Shown: piece after piece, positions 20,595 through 29,349 of the stretch | How the letters are laid out: every line of letters starts with the position of its first letter | How positions within the stretch are numbered: position 1 is the first letter of the stretch | Origin: Alphaproteobacteria bacterium | GTDB taxonomy: Bacteria > Pseudomonadota > Alphaproteobacteria > UBA8366 > GCA-2717185 | Assembly: GCA_028822585.1 (NCBI GenBank) | Contig: JAPKDL010000006.1 | Location: 1 to 64,000 of the forward strand | DNA: 64,000 nucleotides | Direction: 5' to 3' | The notes under the pieces: generated by a model | Database searches by the model: none | The model's input: the letters and a program-made list of their open reading frames with translations, nothing else | Told to the model about the DNA's origin: nothing | Made by a program: the position numbers and the translations under genes

Positions 20595-21788
20595 TTACGG
20601 GATCGCTTTTGCCTTTCGCATCGCGCCTATCGCAGCGTCGTCATAGTTCGCCAGCGCACGCAGCACAGCGTCGGTGTCCGCGCCTAAATCAGGTGCCGCA
20701 ACCGGATCGACAACTGGCGTTTCAGACAAGTTCATAGGCGAGCGAATACCTCGTACATCGTCATAAACCGGGTGCGCTTGTTGCGTCACTAATTCACGCG
20801 CAGCGACCTCCATAGATTCCAGCGCTTGCCCGACATCGCGAACCTCACCCGCCGGAATTCCCGCTGCACCCAGTTTCGCTATCCAATGGACGCGCGTGTC
20901 TGTTGCAAAAATCGAATTGAGAAGATCTTCAAGCGCCAATCGATTGGCGACACGCGCCGTATTATCGTGGTACAGCGGGTCTTCAACCAAATCCGACCGC
21001 AACAACCCAACCTCGCAAAATACCCGCCACAAACGATTATTGGTCAGCGTGATCATAAAGGGGCCGTCACTTGCTTGGTACATGCCAACCGGTTGAGCAA
21101 CCAGGTTCCCATTGCCTACGCGTGGCATCACGATATCGTCCAACAAATAGGCGCTACCCGCGTGATGCAACATATTCACCGCCGTATCAAACAGCGGTAC
21201 ATCAATTTTCTGCCCTCGCCCCATGCGATCACGCGCCAACAATGCGCCCAACACGGCCTGTCCAGCAAACAAACCCGTCACAATGTCCATCATCGACACA
21301 CCGGTGCGCATTGGCGCGCCATTTTCTTCACCGGTTTGCGACATGAAACCGCTTTCCGCCTGTACGATGGGGTCATAACCGGCCCTCGCCTTCAACGGAC
21401 CTTCGCGGCCATAGGCCGAAATCGAGCAAAATACGAGTTTAGGATTGATCACTGACAGTTCTTCATAACCGAGGCCGTAGCGCTCCATCACGCCTGTGCG
21501 AAAATTTTCAACGACCACATCGACACCCTTCACCAGCGCCAAAATTGCATTCCGTCCTTCCTTCTTTCGGAAATCTATCGTCACGCTTCGCTTATTACGG
21601 TTGACCGCGTAAAAGTAGGTGGAAATCGGGCGACTTTTAGAAATATTAAACGTTCGAGAATCATCGCCCCCTTCCGGATTTTCAATCTTTATAATTTCCG
21701 CCCCAAGGTCGCCGAGCGTCATCGTGCAATACGGCCCTGACAAAACACGGGTGAAATCAAGAACGCGGATACCCTTAAGCGCAGTCAT
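20595..21788 (-). CDS. CaiB/BaiF family CoA-transferase
   Basis: ALKGIRVLDFTRVLSGPYCTMTLGDLGAEIIKIENPEGGDDSR and VVENFRTGVMERYGLGYEEL motifs. Confidence 0.95.
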   Translation of the reverse strand: MTALKGIRVLDFTRVLSGPYCTMTLGDLGAEIIKIENPEGGDDSRTFNISKSRPISTYFYAVNRNKRSVTIDFRKKEGRNAILALVKGVDVVVENFRTGVMERYGLGYEELSVINPKLVFCSISAYGREGPLKARAGYDPIVQAESGFMSQTGEENGAPMRTGVSMMDIVTGLFAGQAVLGALLARDRMGRGQKIDVPLFDTAVNMLHHAGSAYLLDDIVMPRVGNGNLVAQPVGMYQASDGPFMITLTNNRLWRVFCEVGLLRSDLVEDPLYHDNTARVANRLALEDLLNSIFATDTRVHWIAKLGAAGIPAGEVRDVGQALESMEVAARELVTQQAHPVYDDVRGIRSPMNLSETPVVDPVAAPDLGADTDAVLRALANYDDAAIGAMRKAKAIP

Positions 21789-21893
21789 AAAGATGAGGAC
21801 CTTTCCTGGAATTTTTCAACCCAGCGACATGAAAATCATCCGCCAACATCGTAAACAGAAAACTCGCCCCGTGAGGCTAACACGGCCAGTTTT

Positions 21894-22421
21894 TCAAACG
21901 ACCCCGAGTAAAATGTCGACACTGGCCGCGACAGCCTTTGACGCTTCTTCGTTTAATTTTTCCAAGGTCGCACTGCTGACCGGGTGATCGATCACCACAA
22001 AAGGATACCCATCGGCTCCCAATACTCGAGCCATTAGTTCCGCTGCGCTCACGAATTTAGTCGTCATAATTCCAATGGAGGGAATTCCGTTCCGGTCGGC
22101 TTCCACTGCATCATGCAAACTGCACGACGAGCAACTGCCTCAATCGCCAAGTCCGGCAATAAGGGCATCCCATTGTTGCGCCTCTTCCACAATATCCGCA
22201 TCGGCAGGCGCGCTGTAATTCGATTTGATGCGGCGAATAACTCTCGCCACACCGTATTTTTCAACCAACTCCTTTTCCATCATGTCGAAAAAGGGTTTGG
22301 TGCTTTTCTTTCCGTTTGAGATAACGCCAATTGTCATCCCGTCGAGCGTTTTCAAGCGCGGCGCCAAGGCAAATTCACGCGCTTCGCCTTCGTGGGTTGG
22401 GTCGAGTATTTCGAGGCTCAT
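21894..22421 (-). CDS. UGSC-type selenoprotein (TGA at 22140-22142 read as selenocysteine)
   Basis: ORFs 22140..22421 and 21894..22118 are in one frame, separated only by TGA: ...QQWDALIAGLGD-U-GSCSSCSLHDAVEADRNGIPSIGIMTTKF...LLGVV*. Same architecture in the paralog at 53389..53916. Confidence 0.85.
22109..22129 (-). promoter_or_regulatory. Candidate bacterial SECIS hairpin (locus 1)
   Basis: Starts 11 nt after UGA: CGUCGUGCA-GUU-UGCAUGAUG, 9 bp (two G-U), 3-nt loop beginning with G at +20. Confidence 0.7.
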
Positions 22422-22460
22422 AACGTCAAACCGCCTTTCTAAATTTAATGTCTATATCTA

Positions 22461-22520
22461 ACATATTTGATCTGCTGGTGGGCTAATTCACAGAAGGTTT
22501 GAAAACCAAAAAAATCGATT
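22461..22520. repeat. Partial copy of dispersed hairpin element (copy 3)
   Basis: tttgatctgctggtgggctaattcacagaaggtttgaaaaccaaa aligns with copies at 46164..46245 and 55221..55300. Confidence 0.45.
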
Positions 22521-22526
22521 AAACCT

Positions 22527-23606
22527 TTAGGGTTCACAGTCGATGCAGGCGCCAATGGCCATGGTCACCGCCTTACTCTTATGCCCAAGCCAAGGTGGAA
22601 TTACCGCGCCAAACCCACCGGCGGGGCCGCCCGCGGCGACTACCAACAGATGCTCCGGATCCGGCAACGCTGCATATTCATTATCGCCACGATGACCGAC
22701 GACAGCGCCTTTACCGCAATCGGCCCATTCCCGACGGAATATCCGTGCATTTTCAAAAACATATTTCTGTATATCAGCCTTGGACCAGCCAGCGTCCTTG
22801 AAATGCGTCCGTAGCTGAGGCGGAATGACAATGGCGTAGTTACCGGGCCAAATCGAATAGTGCCGCATGCTCGACTTTATTTCAGCCACAAAGGTGTCGA
22901 GGATTTCCGCCGGGTTGGTCGTCCATTCGTTCATTAATTGACGCGGCGCCCCCGCCGCCATTACCGTCACCGCCGACGCATGTTCGGGAACACCGCGTTC
23001 TTCAGCCAACGGCGGCCAGGATGAATTCGCCTCGTCTTCAGCTATGCAATAGCTAAGCTTACCCGGATGACCCAATGTGGAACGATCCACATCACCTGGT
23101 CGGGCGTCAAGAAGGTTGCACAGAATCAAGCGAATGGCACGGCCGATGACCGTGGTGGCGCGATCGCTGGATCCCAGCGCATTGAAAGTCCCGTCCATGC
23201 CCAGTTCATCGCGAACCGGACCATTAATAACGATAAGCACTGCGCAACCACCTGTGCTCGCCGTGGCACCGTGAAGCAAAAACGGTTCTTGAAGCATCGC
23301 AGTAAACGCCGCCACGACAACAGGGAAGTGCATGGGCAAACAGCCCGCCATGACGGCGTTAATAGCCAATTTTTCAGCGGTAATTGCACGCGCGCGCACC
23401 GTTTCCACGCCTACCAAATGATCGGAGGGCATCATAACCCAATCCAAACAGGCCTGAACTGCATTCGCCGTTGGCGGCACCACGGGCAGTCCGTCAGTCC
23501 ATTTTCGGCTGTGGTAAAACTCCTGCGCCGCCATCATGTCTTCGACATCGTAGCGTTTCGACATTAAGTTCATAGGGTCTTCCTTATTCCAACAAGGCTT
23601 TGCCAT
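22527..23606 (-). CDS. 'DGLP' family protein, uncharacterised; partner of UGSC selenoprotein
   Basis: WTDGLPVVPPT..., NAVMAGCLPMHFPVVVAAFTAML, DRATTVIGRAIRLILCNL.DARPGDVDRSTLGHPGKLSYCIAEDE shared with 52251..53324 and 51226..52278. Start may be MNLMSKRYD at 23573. Confidence 0.75.
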   Translation of the reverse strand: MAKPCWNKEDPMNLMSKRYDVEDMMAAQEFYHSRKWTDGLPVVPPTANAVQACLDWVMMPSDHLVGVETVRARAITAEKLAINAVMAGCLPMHFPVVVAAFTAMLQEPFLLHGATASTGGCAVLIVINGPVRDELGMDGTFNALGSSDRATTVIGRAIRLILCNLLDARPGDVDRSTLGHPGKLSYCIAEDEANSSWPPLAEERGVPEHASAVTVMAAGAPRQLMNEWTTNPAEILDTFVAEIKSSMRHYSIWPGNYAIVIPPQLRTHFKDAGWSKADIQKYVFENARIFRREWADCGKGAVVGHRGDNEYAALPDPEHLLVVAAGGPAGGFGAVIPPWLGHKSKAVTMAIGACIDCEP

Positions 23607-23746
23607 AGCGTCTTCAAACGGTAAAAGTGAAATTACCGTGGTTTTATTCCTTCGCCGTTATACACGCCCTTGTACACGACGCCAGTGCCTTCCCTGTCAC
23701 CTCTTTGGGAAACGATGAACACTTTGCGGCATCACTGAACCTGGTC

Positions 23747-23769
23747 TATCCATCATAATCTGATGGATA
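23747..23769. other. Strong hairpin in intergenic DNA
   Basis: TATCCATCA-taatc-TGATGGATA, 9-bp perfect stem. Confidence 0.5.
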
Positions 23770-23883
23770 CCGGTATGATGGGGTCTAAATCTTTAATTTT
23801 ACCTTAACGGAAATTTAAACTGTACGAAAGCAGGCGGCCCCGAAGAACCGCCCGTCATTAATTCGTCGTGCTTGTTTTACTGC

Positions 23884-26175
23884 TTAGGATACAGCGTCCA
23901 ACCCCGCCAACACTTTTGGCGGCGACATGGGCAAATCTTGCAAACGTAAGCCTGTTGCACTCTCGATTGCATTCGCGACCGCCGCCATGGGCGGTGCGAT
24001 TGGTACTTCACCGACACCACGAACGCCATGGGGGTGCGCATCGTTGGGAACTTCAACCACGACCGCCTCAATCATGGGCAAATCTGACGCGACTGGCATA
24101 CGGTAATCCAGGAAACCTGGGTTCTGCATTTGCCCATCATCACCGTAGATGTATTCCTCATTCAACGCCCAGCCAACGCCCTGCGCCACACCGCCTTGAA
24201 TTTGCCCTTCGACATAGCTGGGATGCACTGCACGTCCAACATCCTGGACCGCCGTATAGCGCAGGATTTCGACGCGGCCCGTATCCGGGTCAACTTCAAC
24301 GTCACAAATATGCGTCGCGAACGCGGGGGCAGCGCCTTGGGCGTTGATAGAAATTTGCCCCGCAATCGGACCACCGGTCGCCGCCGCCTTCGCTGCTAGA
24401 TCCGCCAAAGACAACGGTTCGAAATCACCTGCGTTGGATCCAGCTGGACTTGCCTCACCGTTTTCCCAAACGACCGCGTCCAAATCAATGTCCCAAATTT
24501 TCGCTGCACGTTCGCGTAGCGTCAGTATCACCTTTTCAGCAACCTGGGTCACCGCCATACCAGCGGCGAATGTGACTCGGCTGCCACCGGTCGTCGCACT
24601 GATGCCAATTGCGTTGGTGTCGCCGATTTGCGCACGCACTAAATTGTAATCAATGCCTAGCATTTCCGCGGTGATGTTAACCATGGACGCGCGGCTCCCC
24701 CCGATATCGGGGTGTCCGGTGATAACCGTCACCGTACCATCTTCGTTGACATGAATTTGAGCGCTGGATTCACCGCCGACGTTAAACCAGAATCCACTGG
24801 CCACGCCCCGGCCCTGGTTCGGACCCAACGGCGCGCTGTAATGCGGATGCCTCTTTGCGGCGTCCAAGGTTTCCACAAACCCAATTTTGCGAAACGTCGG
24901 CCCGTAAGCGGCGCGGGTACCTTCCTTCGCGGCGTTCTTTAACCGAAACTCCACTGGATCTAGGCCCAATTTGCGAGCGAGTTCATCTATTGCGCTTTCA
25001 ACCGAAAAGGCCGCAATGGGTGCCCCAGGTGCCCTATATGCATTACTTTTGGGTCGGTTCATCACCACGTCATACCCAATCGCCTGCACATTTTCGATTT
25101 CATACGGCGCGAAGGCGCAAGACGCTGCCGGGCGTGCGGGCGACCCTGGGAAAGCGCCTGCCTGAAACCGGAATGTCGCAGTTGCAGCCGTGATTTTCCC
25201 CTCTTTCGTGGCACCGATTTTTACAGTATTCCACGAGCCGGACGTTGGCCCTGTCGCTAAAAAAACTTCCTCCCGCGTCATGACCATCTTAACTGGAAAC
25301 CCAGAGATACGCGCCATGATCAAAGCCAGCGGCTCTAAATAAACAATTGTTTTCCCACCAAAACCACCGCCGATTTCAGCTGGAATCGCGCGAATATCCG
25401 CAACATTCAACCCTGTCATTATGGCGGTTGCGCTGCGAACCATGAAATGGCCCTGGCTACTGCTCCAAATAGTCGCTTGGCCATCCTTGGCGACGCTGAC
25501 CAGGCACGCGTGTGGTTCAAGATAACCCTGATGCACCGGTTTGGTTTTATAGGTGCGTTCCACGATGACATCAGCCGCCGCGAAACCCGCGTCTAAATCA
25601 CCAAGTTTGAATTCAAGCCGGCTGGCGACGTTCGATGCGCTTTCCGGTTTTGGGTCGACCCCACCGGTGCGCAGGAAGTCATGCAACACGGGCGCATCCG
25701 GCTTCATCGCATCTTCTACGTCGATAACATGAGGAAGAATTTCATATTCAACCTCAATCAACGCCAAAGCGTCCTGCGCATTTTTAACCGATGTCGCCGC
25801 AACAGCAGCCACAGCGTGCCCCGCATACAACACTTTGTCCCGCGCCAAAATATTGCGGCTAACAAAACGCATGTCCGCCGGACCGACCATGACTGGCGTG
25901 TCCAAAGGAAATTCAACCATATCATCCGAACAAATCACCGACTTGACCCCCGGCGCCGCTTTGGCCTTCTCCAGGTTGATGGATATTATCTTGGCGTGCG
26001 GATGTGGACTACGGAGCACTTTGCCCCACAACATTCCCGGTAGATTAAAGTCCGCGCCAAAGGTCGCACGTCCGGTCACCTTATCGGCACCATCCGGGCG
26101 AATCGTACGCTTGCCAATCCATTTGTTGTCCATGCTGCTACCGTCCATGCCAAACTTCTCCCTTTTCAGAACCAC
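23884..26175 (-). CDS. Xanthine dehydrogenase/aldehyde oxidase family molybdopterin-binding large subunit
   Basis: RPDGADKVTGRATFGADFNLPGMLWGKVLRSPHPHAKI; GGGFGGKT; YRAPGAP; GVGEVPIAPPMAAVANAI. True start probably MDGSSMDNKW. Confidence 0.93.
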   Translation of the reverse strand: MVLKREKFGMDGSSMDNKWIGKRTIRPDGADKVTGRATFGADFNLPGMLWGKVLRSPHPHAKIISINLEKAKAAPGVKSVICSDDMVEFPLDTPVMVGPADMRFVSRNILARDKVLYAGHAVAAVAATSVKNAQDALALIEVEYEILPHVIDVEDAMKPDAPVLHDFLRTGGVDPKPESASNVASRLEFKLGDLDAGFAAADVIVERTYKTKPVHQGYLEPHACLVSVAKDGQATIWSSSQGHFMVRSATAIMTGLNVADIRAIPAEIGGGFGGKTIVYLEPLALIMARISGFPVKMVMTREEVFLATGPTSGSWNTVKIGATKEGKITAATATFRFQAGAFPGSPARPAASCAFAPYEIENVQAIGYDVVMNRPKSNAYRAPGAPIAAFSVESAIDELARKLGLDPVEFRLKNAAKEGTRAAYGPTFRKIGFVETLDAAKRHPHYSAPLGPNQGRGVASGFWFNVGGESSAQIHVNEDGTVTVITGHPDIGGSRASMVNITAEMLGIDYNLVRAQIGDTNAIGISATTGGSRVTFAAGMAVTQVAEKVILTLRERAAKIWDIDLDAVVWENGEASPAGSNAGDFEPLSLADLAAKAAATGGPIAGQISINAQGAAPAFATHICDVEVDPDTGRVEILRYTAVQDVGRAVHPSYVEGQIQGGVAQGVGWALNEEYIYGDDGQMQNPGFLDYRMPVASDLPMIEAVVVEVPNDAHPHGVRGVGEVPIAPPMAAVANAIESATGLRLQDLPMSPPKVLAGLDAVS

Positions 26176-26324
26176 CCTTGAACGGACGGCGCTCCCACTA
26201 AATTTTCATAGAATTGCTTACGCGCTTGAGAAACCAAGTGCGAATATGTTTAAAGATCATTCTATCATGATAATCCGGTCAAGGACATGCGCCAATTTTG
26301 GGACTTGTCTAAACCCTTGCCGCC

Positions 26325-28079
26325 TTATCGTCGCAGAAGGAAATCTGCCGCAGCGCGAAGATCGGCGAACCGCGCCGTCGGTTCGCACCCCCCGGTCTCA
26401 CCAGGCGTCGAATTTCCCGACGCCACAAGAATTGAACACAATCCGGCAGCGTTCGCACCAGCGACATCGGTAGCCAACGTATCGCCGATCATTACAATTT
26501 CGTCCCGTGCTATCCCCAGAAGGTCGATTGCATACTTAAAAATTTCCGGCTTAGGTTTTCCGACGACCGTTGCCTGAACGCCAGTAGCGGCTTCAAGAAA
26601 CGCAATAACGGAACCGGTTTCAGGTTCCGGCCCGCCTGTCGTCGGGATCACAACGTCCCCGTTACTGGCGATCAATCGCGCGCCGTTGGCCACATATCGC
26701 ACCGCTGATATTAAGTCCGAAATTTTCATATCTAATTCGATGCCGACGACAACGAAATCAGGCGACTCACTTTCTACCGCACCTGCGTCACGCAGGGTTT
26801 GGCGAAGCACCGCACTACCCACGGCGTGTATTTTGGGTTCAGCATCCTGTGTCAAAAGATAACGAGCGGTCGCAACACCCGACGTAACGATGTTGGAGGC
26901 GTTGATGTCAAACCCCATACCACGCAACTTCCCGGCGTAATCATCCGGCGTGCCACGTGCGTTATTGGTCAGACACACAACGCCAATTCCATGCGTTTGA
27001 AGATCACGCACCGCCTCGACCGACCCGTCAATGACTTGCGCGCCGCGAAACAATACGCCGTCCATATCCAAAACGACGCCGTTTATGGCACCCCCAAATT
27101 TCAAATGCATTTCCATGCGGCCCGGAATTGGGGATGGTGGACGCGGCGGCGTCCAATGCATATTAAGCCCCCGCACCGGCGCTTGATACGTCATAGAATC
27201 GTTGCCATGGGCGCGCCAATGGACCTGGTCGTCTATATCAATTTCCGCCCAAGCGCCCGATGCTTCCGTCTGTGTCGTATAGCTTTCGGTAAGTGATTGC
27301 AGCGTCAAATACCGAATGCCATCAATCGTGCTGCTGTCATTCCAATGGACATGCCCCGCGACGCACATAACGACATTGCCTGACGCTTCAATTATCTCTC
27401 GGGCATCGGTCGTATGTTGTACCGTTGAAGAGGCCGTGTGATTTTGAAAATAGTAATTTCCAATCATGGCGCCATTATTTAACGGTATATGGGTGAAAAT
27501 TATCGATGGATGAGCCGTCTTCTCCAAATCCTTACTCAGCCATTCAAGCGCAGATTCAGACGGCGTGATGTTTGTCGCATAGCCGTGCGACAGGTCGAGT
27601 TGCCAAAAAATTAAATGCCACCCCTTCAAGTCAAAACTGTGGCTGGCGAGAGAGCAACCAAGAATCACTTCGTTCTCTTCACGAGAAAGATAATGCAGAT
27701 CATGATTACCTAAAAGATGCTCGTGGCGGGTTTCCATACCTTCAAAAACTGACATCACGTCCCGCATCAATCCCAAATCCGTATCGTGATCCACATTGGA
27801 AATCCGGTCGCCTAAATCAACCACAAGATCGACATCAAGTTTTGACACTCGGTCGCGGAAATCTTCGAGCAACGGCACGGCTAACGCACCCAACTTCGTA
27901 AACCGCGTTGGGCCGTGATGAATGTCGGTGACAACCGCCAATTTTATTTTTTTTGCCACGCTAGTTTCTTTCATAATTTCAGGACGACACCCTACGCAGG
28001 GAAGCGGAAGCTTACAATAATACAGAACCTGCTTTGGTTTGCCTTTACACCTTGGTTCATGGAAACTGTGTCCGGACAT
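26325..28079 (-). CDS. Fusion of metallophosphoesterase (N) and HAD/NagD-like phosphatase (C)
   Basis: N: KLAVVTDIHHG...VDLGDRI...LLGNHDLHYL...CVAGHVHW. C: INGVVLDMDGVLFRGAQVIDGSVEAVRDLQTHGIGVVCLTNNARG...MIGDTLATDVAGANAAGL. Start may be MKETSVAKKIK about 34 codons in. Confidence 0.88.
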   Translation of the reverse strand: MSGHSFHEPRCKGKPKQVLYYCKLPLPCVGCRPEIMKETSVAKKIKLAVVTDIHHGPTRFTKLGALAVPLLEDFRDRVSKLDVDLVVDLGDRISNVDHDTDLGLMRDVMSVFEGMETRHEHLLGNHDLHYLSREENEVILGCSLASHSFDLKGWHLIFWQLDLSHGYATNITPSESALEWLSKDLEKTAHPSIIFTHIPLNNGAMIGNYYFQNHTASSTVQHTTDAREIIEASGNVVMCVAGHVHWNDSSTIDGIRYLTLQSLTESYTTQTEASGAWAEIDIDDQVHWRAHGNDSMTYQAPVRGLNMHWTPPRPPSPIPGRMEMHLKFGGAINGVVLDMDGVLFRGAQVIDGSVEAVRDLQTHGIGVVCLTNNARGTPDDYAGKLRGMGFDINASNIVTSGVATARYLLTQDAEPKIHAVGSAVLRQTLRDAGAVESESPDFVVVGIELDMKISDLISAVRYVANGARLIASNGDVVIPTTGGPEPETGSVIAFLEAATGVQATVVGKPKPEIFKYAIDLLGIARDEIVMIGDTLATDVAGANAAGLCSILVASGNSTPGETGGCEPTARFADLRAAADFLLRR

Positions 28080-28107
28080 TATATTAATTCGCGGCTAGAG
28101 AGGTTTT

Positions 28108-29307
28108 ATGAGCACGCCACCATTGGACGGAATTCGGGTCTTGGATATCGGCACATTAATCGCGGGCCCGTTTGGAGCGACGTTACTGGGCGATTTTGGC
28201 GCTGAAATCATCAAGGTTGAACAACCCGGGCCTGGCGACGCTCTTCGCGGCACACCAGTAGATGGCGAAGCGGCCCGCCCAACGGGATGGCGCGTCGATG
28301 CGCGAAACAAAAAATCAGTGACGCTCAATTTGCGTGTTAAGGAAGGTCAGGAAATCCTCTATGATCTAGTTCGAAAATCAGATGTTTTGTTTGAAAATTT
28401 CACCCCTGGAACATTGGAAAAATGGAACATCGGCTGGGACGTTCTGCATAAGATCAATCCAAATCTGATCATGGTGCGCGTATCCGGGTACGGTCAAACC
28501 GGCCCATATTCTAAACGCTCCGGGTACGACCGCATCGCGCTGGGGTTTTCAGGTTATATGTATCCGACAGGTTTCCCAGACCGTTTCCCAGTGCGGCCCG
28601 CCTTTCCCACCGCCGATTACAACACGGGCACCTTCGGTGCTTACGCCGCAATGTTGGCGTTGTACGAACGCGATATGCGCGGTGGCGAAGGTCAAATGAT
28701 CGATCTCGCGCTCTACGAACCACCCTTCCGCATCACCGGGAACCTTCTCGCCAACTACAACGCAACTGGTGAAATTCGCGAACGCATCGGCAACCGAAAC
28801 CCAACCTTTTCACCCGCCGGCACCTTCGAGACCAAGGATGGTCGGTATGTGCAAATCGCAGCAGGTGGTCAAAATGTATACCAGCGGCTCATCGCCGCCA
28901 TGGAGATGCCTGAATTAGGCACGGATCCACGGTTCTCGGTAAGTCGGGAACGCATCGCGCACGCTGATGAGTTGGAGCAAATTTTAGCCGACTGGATCGG
29001 CGCTCACGATTACGCTGTCATCGAAAAAAGGTTGGTCGGCGGCAACGTTCCGTTTGGCGGCATCTACACGCCCGCCGACATCGTCGTTGATCCGCATTAT
29101 CAGGCCCGCGATAGCTTCATCACCGTGGAAGACCAGGATGACGGCCCCATGGCGATGCCCGGCGTCATTCCCAAACTCATGGGCACGCCCGGGAAAGTTA
29201 CATCCACCGGACCCAAGCTCGGTCAACACAACGACGAAATTTTTAAAGGCCTGCTCGAGAAGAGCGATGACGAACTGTCCGTGCTTTCAAAGGGTGGCAT
29301 TATTTAA
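28108..29307 (+). CDS. CaiB/BaiF family CoA-transferase
   Basis: PPLDGIRVLDIGTLIAGPFGATLLGDFGAEIIKVEQPGPGD; LFENFTPGTLEKWNIGWDVLHKINPNLIMVRVSGYGQTGP. Confidence 0.95.
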   Translation: MSTPPLDGIRVLDIGTLIAGPFGATLLGDFGAEIIKVEQPGPGDALRGTPVDGEAARPTGWRVDARNKKSVTLNLRVKEGQEILYDLVRKSDVLFENFTPGTLEKWNIGWDVLHKINPNLIMVRVSGYGQTGPYSKRSGYDRIALGFSGYMYPTGFPDRFPVRPAFPTADYNTGTFGAYAAMLALYERDMRGGEGQMIDLALYEPPFRITGNLLANYNATGEIRERIGNRNPTFSPAGTFETKDGRYVQIAAGGQNVYQRLIAAMEMPELGTDPRFSVSRERIAHADELEQILADWIGAHDYAVIEKRLVGGNVPFGGIYTPADIVVDPHYQARDSFITVEDQDDGPMAMPGVIPKLMGTPGKVTSTGPKLGQHNDEIFKGLLEKSDDELSVLSKGGII

Positions 29308-29349
29308 TGACGTCGGCGCATTCCGACGTTAGGTAACAAAGAAGATTTC

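Noticed and set aside
22140-22142. TGA at 22140 as an ordinary stop or sequencing error
   Set aside because: The same TGA-GSCSS context occurs independently at 53626-53628 in a diverged paralog, with coding similarity on both sides and a positionally conserved hairpin.
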